Assembly: GCA_905147135.1 (NCBI GenBank)
Contig: LR990057.1
Coordinates: 2,480,001-2,544,000 of the forward strand
DNA from: Blastobasis lacticolella
Taxonomy: Eukaryota > Arthropoda > Insecta > Lepidoptera > Blastobasidae
Length of the DNA stretch: 64,000 bases
Reading direction: 5' to 3'
Part shown: positions 12,001-24,000 of the stretch, piece by piece
Position numbering within the stretch: position 1 is the first letter of the stretch
Layout of the letters: every line of letters starts with the position of its first letter
Program-made: the position numbers and the translations under genes
Notes under the pieces: generated by a model
The model's input: only the letters and a program-made list of their open reading frames with translations
What the model was told of the DNA's origin: nothing
The model's database searches: none

Positions 12001-15000
12001 TACCCAAACGAATGAAAGAATGGAAAAAATATAGGCCGAATTTTCCAGTACAAAATGAAGTTTATTTTAATTTACCATAACTTTTTTCCCACAACAACTC
12101 GATAGTTGTCGTCATAGAAGTTGTCCGGACCTCCTTTAGTATGGAAATCGAACCCTCTTAACTAAGATCGACAGGGGTGTCAAAAATGCTACTGAGTTTT
12201 AATACCTAGCGGGCGTCTAGGTAATGCGCTTATTACACATTCTTAAATTCAGCGACTGAATTCAGAAACAAAAGCGTGAGAGCAAATCAAATTGGAATGT
12301 ATTGCTCATAGAATAAGGTCCATTTTTGTATCACTTATATTAAGTCACGCGTCGCTCCGCTTTTCAAAAATCCGAGATATAAAAATGGACCTTATTCTAT
12401 GAGCAATACATTTCACTTCGATTTGCTCTCACGCTTTTTGTTTCTGAGTTCAGTTACTGAATTTAGGAATGTGTAATAAGCGCGTAAAATGTTAAGCACT
12501 TCATAGCAAATCTATTGCGTTTGAGGATCGAAACGAATACTGCGAAAGTGGCCGATCGTAGCCGAGGAGTTCCGATCAACGTATTTTGAGCTGAGTTGTG
12601 TTCAATCCTTTACATTATCTCCCCCCCCCCCTCCCCTCAGGTATCATTCCGCTGCCGCTGCCCTCGTATTTTGAAGCATTGAATGCCTAGCTAATCCTAA
12701 AAAATCCCGCTAAACTCAGCCCCCTCCCCCTAGGTATCGTTCCGCAGCCGCTGCCCCCGCTGCGGCACCCCGTCCCGGGCGCTGCCGGTGCGGCGGCCGT
12801 CGCTGGCGCTCTCCCTGGCGCAGTACGTGCGTCTGCGGGCCTTGTCCCGTCGCTCGGGCCCGCGCGGCCGCGGCTGCCCGCACCCGCTACATGCGCACAC
12901 GCATATGTTCGTGCAGGGACTCACTACGGCGTCTTTCAAGTGAGTACTGCGCACGTACGTGGACGTATGCAAAGCCCTGTCCACACGACACAAACTTAGG
13001 CTTGCCCAGCGCGTAGAGGTGTTCGTTATATTAGATAACGGGTATATTATAACGGTATAAAAATATACTTATAACGCCCAATATTAATACATAATATTTT
13101 CTGCTACTAATATATTATAACATAATATCACCAAATATATTGATTAATAATACATTTTTATATACGATTTTGTTCCCCAAGGTACTAAATCAACTGTAAA
13201 TAATAATACAAACTGAAAAACGGCGACCGTTATACGGTACATAAAATTATATTAGGGTGTTATATTATAACGTTAAAGATAACATAATATTTTTAAATAG
13301 CATAACGTTACGTTATGTTATATGAATGTAACGGATCCGCGCACCTCTACCAGCGCGTTTGTATAAACGAAGTTTGCGCACCGGATCGTGTAGACGTCAA
13401 ATTTCAAATTAGAGAATTTGACGTCTACACTATCCGTTTGTGCAAACGCGCTGTGCAAGCATAAGTTGGTGTCGTGTGAATCGGCCTTTAAGTAACACCC
13501 ATAACACAAGCTTTGCTTACTTGGGGCTAGATGGCGCTGTGTGGATTTGTCCAAGCATATTTATTTATTTATTCTTATTTATGGGTCGGTGCGCGGACTG
13601 TATTTGTTACACGTCATGTATTCATACGTACATTCACACTCCCGCCCGTATCCCGTAGGGGTAGACAGAGACTGAGTGCCACAAGTTAAAATGCTGACAC
13701 ACCTCTTGGCTTTTTCACATTATTTATTTATTTAACAGTGACAAATTTGACAAAGAAAACAACCAAAACAGGTACTGCTTACTTCTAAACTAGCGACCCG
13801 CCCCGGCTTCGCGCAGGTCACGAAATAGGTAACAAATTATTCATCTAAAGCTATTTATTTAACATTTATTGTGCACAATAAATAGTATACAAAATAGCCA
13901 TACAGAAAAAATCACAACAGGTACAGCTTATTTCTAAAGAAATATCTGTATATACCATTGTCATCAATCTCATCTGATCCGCACAACCCGTTTGGGTGCA
14001 ACCAGTTCGCCAGAGCCTCGCCGTCCACGAGAAGGAGAGGTTGGCTTTTGAGCCCACAGAATGATTGTAGGGCCCCAACCCCTCTGTCAACACTTAACAG
14101 TCACATACCTGACTACCAGTTATAAAAAAGCCATCTCACGAAAACGAAATTACAAGCATGAGGCATTTCATCTTAGTCCTTACAATGACACAGAATCTGC
14201 GGTTCTGCATTTTTTGCTACCTAAATGTATGAATCGTAGATGTTATGAGCAACAGTTACCACTTGCCATTAGGTGGGCTGTCTGCTCATTTGTCACTGAA
14301 TAGCAAAAAAAAATTATCAAAGAAATACCTGTACACACCCAGATACAACAAGATATCGACGTTCGACGTGAAGCTGCCGCCGCCGGAGATCGCGACCAAC
14401 TACGACACGCGGCAGATGCGCGACGCGCTCATCAGCCAACTCAACGACCTCATGCTGAAAGGTTGGCAGTTTTTACTTTATTCTTTCTATCTTATCACAG
14501 GCGTATGTATATTTAGCTGACGAAGCTCGTCCGCGAACTCTACGCCAACGAATACATCCGTGACAGCCTTTAGGCTATTAGGGCGCCGTAGGTTTTCCTA
14601 CGTCATCGAGTATAAGAAAAAATAGACTCTGTAGCAATGGTGGACGTTTAGGCGACGTTTTTTTAGTTTCCCTTTGGCGGTGAAGGGTAAGATAGCCGCC
14701 AATGTTGGCAAGCGAAGATGGTGAGAAGGTAGGAAAAGGGTAATTACCCACCTGGCCGGGTGTTGTGACCAGGGGACCAAGGGTCCGACAGTTGATCGTC
14801 GGAAGTGGTATATATGCCGTGGAAGTTGGCACATTTCTCTAGCGCGATGCAGGACGGTTAGCGCCATCTATGTGCGGATGCTTGCCAACCTTGTGTTCGT
14901 GTACTCGTAATGTGAGTATCGTTGAGGTTCCCTGTTAGAGCGATAGATGTCGCTATATCCCAAACTTAGATTTTTAGTAGTGATAGTACTTACTTCCTTA

Positions 15001-18000
15001 CATCGTCTTGGTAGTTTCGTTTGTCAGCCACATTATAATCACTAAAAACAAAAGTAAAAAGGGAAGTGGAACTTTTCTTGTACTTGATGACGTAGGATAA
15101 CCTACGTCACTCTCGCAGTCTATATAATTTAGATGACGAAGCACCTAACGAATATATCCGTGGCAGCCTTGTGTTGTTAGGTGTCGCAAGTACGCTCCTA
15201 GTGTAGTAGGTGCCAAATAGATTATCAATAGCGGTCGTTGACGTCTCGGTCGGAACTAACTTGTAAATGGTCACAGCAATTGCTATAATTATTTAAATAA
15301 TCGTATTCGTTAAAATTTGATGTAAGCAAAACGGTTTATAATATCTTTCATGTAATGTTCATGAAATAGTGTCTTCAGAGAATTTTTATTAAGAATAAAT
15401 TGACCTCCATCTGTCATTACTAGTCATTTGAAACGATGTATGTATGTGTGATATGTTTATTGTCATTAAAATTAATATGTAAATACAGAGTATTTAAATG
15501 AAGTAAAGCGCTATAGTCAGCACGAAGTCATTAATGTACTCGCATTAGCTTGTTAGGCAGTAATTAACTAAATCGGTTCTTTTACGAATAAAATTGAGAA
15601 TAAGTTCTACATCAAATTTTGCCAGTATAACCTTTTGAAGTACACTTATTACAACAATCGCTAAGGCGCTCGCTTTCTAAAGCCTGCGTCGTCTGCCTTT
15701 AATAACTTATAACGAGTGTGAAAGAGATAGATAGAACACGCAAGCGCTCGCGTGGATGCGAGCGCTTTCAAAAGAACGGTATCCATTTATACCTTTGTTT
15801 AATCACTTATATATTTTACGCGCCCGCTCCGCTTTCGAAAAGGAGTGATACAAAAATTTACCTTATTCTGTAAATAGTAATATTCGTGGACAAATTCACA
15901 CAGCGCCATCTAGTCCCAAACTAAGCAAAGCTTGTACTATGGGTGCTAGATAATTGATATACTACTTAAATACTTTTAAATACATACTTATTATACATAG
16001 AACACCCAGACCCGTAACAGAAATTAAAATTCATCATTTCAATTTCTACCCGGCCGGGAATCGAACCCGGGACCTCTTGCGTGGCAGACGTTGTTGACCA
16101 TTAAACCACTCAGGTCGTGAGCAATACATGTCAATGTACAATGTCATTCTGTGAGCAATACATTCCATTTTGAACTGCTCTCTTATGACTTAAGTTGCTG
16201 GATAAAGCAAAGGTGTAATCCCAGGCCCCAGGGTCGCTTCCTTCCGTATGTATGTATGTATGTAACACTGTAACACATATATCCAGGGCACGAAACGTTC
16301 GCGCCGGGCGCGGAAGGCGAACAGGGCGCGGCGGGCGCGGCGTTCAAGCAGCACACGGACCAGATACACCTGGCACTCACGGCTAAGCATCTGTACGAGG
16401 CGCCCAGCTTGGCAGGTACTGTGGGTTTCAATATTGTATATTGTGTACTTATAGGTTTTAAGATTTTCGTGGTTATTCACAACACTTTCACTACACATGT
16501 TATCGGGGATGTCAACTCGTGACCATGACGCATGTAACTGCGTCGAAATATCGAAGTAAAAACAATACTAACCGTGGTAACAAACCCGATAACATGTGTA
16601 GTGAAAGTACTGTGTACTTACTTACAGCGCTGGCTTAGAGCGTCGGTAGCCGGGCGGTCGAGTATCCAACTCGGAAGCGATAGGTACCGGGCTCTAATCC
16701 CGCTGCGGCCATGTACCAATGACTCTTTTCTGAGTTATGTACATTAGTTGAACACTAACCGATGCTCTTCCAGTGAGGGAAAACATCGTGATGAAACCTG
16801 AAAATTCAGGCAACTGAATTTGTAACCATGATCCGATCTGGTCAGGTTTCTCTATTAGCAAGGTCACGGCGGTCAGATGGTAGTCGCTTCACTGTAATTA
16901 CTTGATCGCCAAATTCTGGATCGTGGTTAAGGCGGACCCCGGGCCCTCGTTCTCGAGAGCACAACCGGGACATTAACGCCAAGATGAGATGATGACTTAC
17001 TGCGCTGGCTCAGCGACCCAAAGTGGATCTTGGCCGCCGACACCAGAGATCCTCTTCCTGTCCTGCGCCATCTCCTGCCAATCGAAGATTCCTAGTATAT
17101 TGTATAGTGGCTATATAAATTTATAACAGCATCCCAAATAAAATCAAATCATTAGAGACAACAGCCTCGTTCACAAAACAACTAAAAATATTTCTGATTG
17201 AAAGATGTTATAGTTATATTAAAGAATTCTTTGCTGATAAATAAATACGACGATAGAATAATTTTAAAGATTGGATTCCCTCAGTGTCTTAAGAGATTGC
17301 TCGACGGACTCTAATGTTGGGCTTGCGATATTGTAGAAATGGAATAATTAGAATATTGTATTTAAAAAACTAACCCCTAACTTAGAATAAAATGTAATTC
17401 CAGCAATATAAATACACTAAACAACGAACACTATTACCTGTTGTCTATTAGAAAACCCTCTCAAAATTTTGCGATGGCCCTAAGGGGTGCTAAATGCTTC
17501 TTTGTCTTAAGTTTTACTATCATTGTATTGCTATTAGGTCTTGCAAATATTCGAAAATTTAAGTATTCGAATATTCCAATATTTTTGCTGGTGATATTCG
17601 AAATATTGTGAAATCTAGAAACAGGGTATTAACTACATTTTTAATATAAGTTTGAACAATTGATCGTTAGTAAATGTATCCAAATGACCTTGGTCAACCA
17701 CGCTTCCCCTATTAGGAGGTGCACCTAACCAGTGGCGAGCTCGTAGCAGTTAGATTAGCCTCAAACCACGAAACGGTCACCCATCCTGTTCCCGAACATT
17801 GCGAGCATTGCTTAACCTCGGTTATCTAAATAAAACGAAATACATCTGAAACGCCTTTCAAATCACATTTTATGTATGGAGACCTCCATTTTTTTTTTGT
17901 CATTCTGTAACTTGGCAATCTGTCTTGGGACAATAAGCCAATCATCTGTTTTGGTCGGTTATTTGGGTTTCGGTAGAGCTCGTCCATTGGATGGAAATTC

Positions 18001-21000
18001 CATCCGGTAGCTCTTTGTCATGTTGTGAATCTGGTGCTCAAGCTTAAGATGTCTTTTCGCTTTCGTGGCGAAGTCCTCCATTATCATTCAAGGCTCGTGC
18101 AAGCTCATTAGAGTGGTTCGTTTGTTTGCTCTGATATTTCTCGCTAAAGCTGGAGATTTCCTGTTTAACCGTTTTAATGTTAATATCAAGGTAAATGAAT
18201 TTGTTACTGATCCAACGTGGGATATTGAACATTGCTCTCATAGCCTTGGTCTGAAACCTTTCGAGGTTTTGAATGTTGCTTACACTGGCTGTTCTCCACA
18301 GTTGGATTCCGTAAGTCCAGACTGGTTTCAATATGGCTTTGTACGGTCATTTTACTGTTGTCATTTAGTTAAGAGTGACATCCTATCAGCCAGTGAAGAT
18401 CACGCAATTTTGTGTCGAGTTGCTTGCGCTTGGTCCAGATATGCTTCTGCCAAGTAAGCCGTCTGTCAAGGTGCATATCAAGGTATTTTGCGTGGTCTTC
18501 TTGAGGGATTTCCTCGCCATTAAGTTTTACTGGAGGACATGTGTCCTTTCGGAGTGTATAGGTTACATGTGTCGACTTGGTTTGGTTTGCCTTTATTCTC
18601 CACAAATTCAGCCAAGTGGAGACCTTGTCTAGATGTCTCTGCAAATTCTCTGAAGCCATTTCCGGACTGCTGTCAGAGAATAGCACTGCTGTGTCATCAG
18701 CAAAGGTTGCTATGGTTGTGTTCTCAGATGTAGGCAGGTCGGCTGTGAATATAAGGTACAATGTCGGTCCCAGTATGCTGCCCTGAAGAATTCCTGATTT
18801 TATCTCTCGCAGAATTGAACACTCGTTATTTTGTTTGACTTGAAAGCTTCTTTTGTCAAGATAAGATTTAAGTATGTTAATAAATGAGTGTGGAAGTTGC
18901 TTCTTTATTTTGTACATAAGGCCTTGATGCCATACTTTGTCAAATGCCTGACTTATATCTAAGAATGCTGCAGAGCAGTACTTCTAACTCTCCAGGCATC
19001 TACCTATGATGTCGACAATACGATGAACTTGTTCAACAGTCCCGTGCTTCTCCCTGAACCCAAATTGGTGGTTTGGTAGATGTTCTTTCATCCTGTTGAG
19101 TATTATTTTTTCGAATAGCTTACCTATATTGGCCTATATTACGTCGTTTCTTGGGGTGGTTTGCCTGGTTTAGGGACCATCACCACTTGAGCTATCTTTC
19201 ATTGGCTAGGGAAATGCTCTAGCCTTATACAGGCGTTAAATATTTTGACTAGACTCATTATTCCCTTGTGCGGTAGGTGTTTTAGCAAGGTTGCGTCTAT
19301 TTGATCATATCCTGGGGATTTGCCTTCCTGAAGATATTTAATTTATCTTCGGACCTCACTTGGACTTGTACTTTTGAGGGGTAAACACATCTGTGTTGTT
19401 GATTCCAGGAACGTTGTTACTTCAGCTGTATGTTCACTGCTGAACTCGGGGAAAGGCTCGAAGACGTTGCTTAGATGTTCTGCAAAAGCCGAAGCTTTGT
19501 CATTGTCTGATCGACTCCAGCCTCCAGAGGATTTTCTAATTGGTGGAATATGTGTTTTGGGGCGCTTTAGTTTCTTATTCGTTTTCCAGAGCGAGTTTGT
19601 GTCCACTGTCGGGCTTAGACTTGACAAGTAAGCCTGCAAGTTGCTGTTGACATACGTTTTAATGAGTGTTGAGAGCTCAGCCGAACACTCATTGTATAGT
19701 TTTTTATCACTAGGATATCTTCTTGACTGACAAATTTTAATTTTAATGTATTTTGGATAGATGTTGTATTTAAGGGGTATACCTTTGTGGTGAGTTGTTG
19801 CATTGTTGGCAGCACTATGGATGATCACATTAAATATTTCCACAGCATTCTCGAGTTCATCATACATCGAGTCTGATGAGAGGTCTGTGCATGATTCGGT
19901 GCTTATGTAGTTCGGTCCAACAAATCTGGGGTTTTGTGGTTGTCCGTAGGCCAGTAGGTTGGTTCCCTGGTGGTGAAAACTACAAGCTTGTTTCTTTCCA
20001 TAGCTTTACATGTTCCAATTCCAGTCGCCGCCCCACATGAATCTTGAACCCATTTCGTGGAAATATGTTAAAACTCGTCCGCAGTTATAGTGTGTCGCGG
20101 AGGGCAGTACACGGCCAAATGTGCAGTTTCAACTTTATTGTTTATTATGACTACTGTTGTGGCTTGAATTTTTGATCTTGAGGCTTTGGGTAGTTTTTAA
20201 TGTTTATTTATTTATTTATTTATTATTGCAAGCATTATCATTACAGCTTAACCAATGCGATAATGTTGACGTCAATGTTAATTAATTTAATATTTGTCCT
20301 GATTTATACAATACTATTAATAAATAAAATATAAAGTTACGTCATATACAATACTATTTTTATCATTACTAAGATTATTAACTAATTGATTACTTATTCT
20401 ATATTATCTATATTCCGTTTACATTACACATTGCAAAAATTACTGTCTCGCTAAATTTTTGAATTGAACAGTGGAACAAATCAACCGATTTTCCTGCTTC
20501 GTTTATTATTCTCAGTGCTGTTGTAATCGGGGCGTTCAAAAGCAAGTTGGTTCTGCACTGCGGGGTAGCAAATGTCCCGTCTCTACAATTCCTTCGCAGT
20601 CTCGAATTTGGTACCAGTAATTCCAGCGACTCCAGTACTTCCGGGTTTGTAATGATACCCCGAAACACCTTAAATACATAAGTTGCTAACGCTACATTTC
20701 GTCGAACCTCCAACTTAAAATATCCCACCATGCCCAACACGAAGAGTGTTGGATACATTAGCGGGTAAAATGGGTAGACTCCATACAATTTAAAGTAGAG
20801 GTATCTGGTAAACTTATTTTGTAGTTTTTCCATCAAACTGATGTACTTTGCCTCATGAGGATTCCAAACAATTGCACTAAATTCCAGTTTGCTTCTAATT
20901 AATGCATTGTATAGAGCCTTCAGAGTGGTTGGATTCGAAAAATCCTTACTCTGTCTCAGCACAAAGCCTAAATTCCTGAAAGCCCTCTTGCATATATCAA

Positions 21001-24000
21001 TGATGTGGCCTCGGAATGTGAGATCACTCGTCATGTGAACCCCAAGGTCGCGGACTGCTGAAACCCGTGAGAGGCTATGGTTGTCGATTTCATATTGATA
21101 TTCGACAATGCCATGCCCTCGACTGTATGTCATTACATGACACTTAGCAACATTAAAATAGAGTTTATTTTCTCGGCCCCACTGTGATACCCTGTTAATG
21201 TTTTCTTGCAGTCTCTCGCAATCTGTTTCGCTATCTATCTTACAGCAGAGCTTTAAGTCATCGGCGAACAACAAGCAAAGAACATCATCATCAACCACTT
21301 CTGGCAGGTCATTGATCATGATAATGAACTCCAATGGTCCGAGATTACTGCCCTGACTTACTCCAGATAGTGTGAGGTACTGCTCCGAAACCCAATTCGC
21401 GTATTCCACATATTGCCGACGGCCTTTCAGATAGCTAGCAAAAAAATTTAATAATTTTGGAGTAAACCCTAGCCTACTGAACTTCATCAACAAGATGTCA
21501 TTATTGACCAAGTCAAAAGCCTTCTTAAAGTCAAAATAGGCTACATCCAGTTGGCCACCCACTCTCTCGTCCATAGCCTTCGTTGCATCCTGCATAAAGC
21601 TCATCAAATTGGAAACCGTACTACGACCTGGCCTGAACCCATGTTGGGAATTATTTAGTCTAGGTTCTATTTTCTTGAAAATCTGGTGATGCAATGCGGT
21701 TTCGAACGCTTTAGCGAATGAAGACAGGATAGCCACCGGCCTGTAATCCTCGACAGCCGCTCCCGTGGTACCCGCTTTTGGAATCGGTATGACCCGAGTA
21801 ACTTTCCAGACCTCTGGGTATATCCCTGTACGTAAGCATGTATTAAATATGTGCAACAGAGGGGTAGCCAGCGCAAACGCACAGTCTCTTACAACGAATG
21901 GTGGAATACCATCCGGCCCCACCGAGCGTTTAGGTTTAATTCGCTTCAGAGCATTGTATACGTCTATAAATGACAGGCTCTCTATGTGAACGCTGGACGA
22001 CTCTCCCCCTACCTCAGTGGCCGCGGCAGCGGCATTGAGAGTTGGGGGATTTGCATCATAAACTGATTTAAAAAAATTAGCGAATGCACTAGCACAGTCC
22101 TCCTCTGCAATTACCAAACCATCTTTTTTTAGGGTCGGCTTACTACGCGATGAGCGTTTGTTTTTTATATGTCCCCAGAAAGATTTAGGATCCTGACAGA
22201 ACTGTGCTTGAATCCTGTTATTGTAATTTTCATAGGCTACTTCAATTTTATTTTTAACCGTATAACGATAATAGGAAAATTTGTTGTAATCGTCTTGGGA
22301 CTTCGTGGATTTATATCGTTTATGCCACCTTGCCTTTTCCCTAATGTCTACTATAATGTCTTTTGTGTACCATTCCGGGTAGCTGTACTTGCTGCTGTAG
22401 GTCTTTGGCTTTAGTATAGGCGCACAGTCATTAAGCATTTTATTTATGATTTCGTAGAAATATGCAATAGATTCTCTCCCATCATGTGTTACGCATACTG
22501 TGGTCCAATCCGCAGCCGCCAACATTGAGTACAGCGAAGTAAAATCACATTTTTGAAAATCCCATCTAGGATACTTAATATAGGCAGAAGTATTTTGTGC
22601 TACTGTTGGAGATATTTGACTTGGCGAACAACAATGCTTTTTTCTACTACGTTTTAGAGAAATATGCAAGGGAGGGTGCTGTGGATCTGGTGGTACTAGG
22701 TACTCCTCTGCTACCTTCACCGAAACTACGACCTCGCTTACATTAGACAAGACGACATCCAGAAAACGGTCATTACAATTTGCTACATTGTTCCACTGTT
22801 CAAAGTTACAAAACGTCAAGAAGTATTCATAATAGCATTTTATGTCAGTACTAGTGGAATAAAGATTTAAGTCTCCCACCACTAAAACATTAATATACAT
22901 AAGACATATTTTCTCTAAGATATGAAACAGATACATATACTGCTCATTACTGCTTTTTGGTGGGATATAGACAACGCAACACGTAATTAAACGTCCCCTT
23001 TGCCCTATTACATGGGCACATACCAATTCGAAAGCCGTGGCATCCAGATTGGGATCATCTGGTATTACAGCTGGCTGTAGCTTTAGTGATGGCGCAGCGG
23101 CGAGCAGCGCCCCGCCCTGCTTGCGCCCGTCCGCACGATCGCATCGCACCACACTGTAGCCGCGTGGAAACAACTCTCCATCGTGCATAGAGTCGGTCAG
23201 TCCCGTTTCTGTGATAGCCAGCAGATTTGCAGAATTACTTGAAATATTGTTGAAAAATGTCGTTACCTTTGTTCGAAGGCCTCTTGTGTTTTGGTAGTAC
23301 AGCTGAATGAACTCGCGCGATAGTTTTGAAGGCTTCTCTATCTGGTTTGTATTACCTGTCCCTTCGCTCTCTGTAGCAAAATCACTAAGACGAGTGACGA
23401 AAAAAATTATCTTTCTGTTGGGGTATTGTTATAGCCACCACCATTTCCGAGATATCTTGAATTATCACCCTCGTGCCATACTTATTAACCTTCCCATTAA
23501 ATTTGCTAAACATAGACGCATTGTATCGTAGGTTAATGTTAGAATCTAGCAGATAGGCATATTCAAAGCGTTTGGAGTCTTGGAACAACAAGTAGTTGAA
23601 TAATTCGATCCTTTTATTAAATATCTGTACATACTTCCCACATCTGAAGATTGGTAGACAGAAAATGACGTTAGTGTATGTAATAGGCATTAAAGTTTCT
23701 CTAATAATATCTATAAGTTTATAATAGTTTGTCGCCTTGTCAAAATCTTGTTCCCCCATCATTATAACGCAGTAATCTTTCACTGTAAAATCCTTCAGTT
23801 TCAATTCTAACCCTGTTAATAGTTGTGATATACCACGGTTTGGTAAACGATAGTGGCATACTTCACAATTTTCAAGTGGGGTCCGCCCTACTGCTCCTAG
23901 AATATTATTTGTTGTGGTTGCACTCAGCAGACAAATTTTTCCTTTTTTGGAGTCAGTTTTTTTACACGTCATATTTGCCGCAAATGTTTTATTGTGTTTA

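Noticed and set aside
14518..14578. Possible extra PIKfyve exon, reading LTKLVRELYANEYIRDSL
   Set aside because: A near copy recurs at 15130-15170 outside a MITE with its frame broken, there is no AG/GT pair in phase, and the flanking exons join without it. It is part of a repeat.
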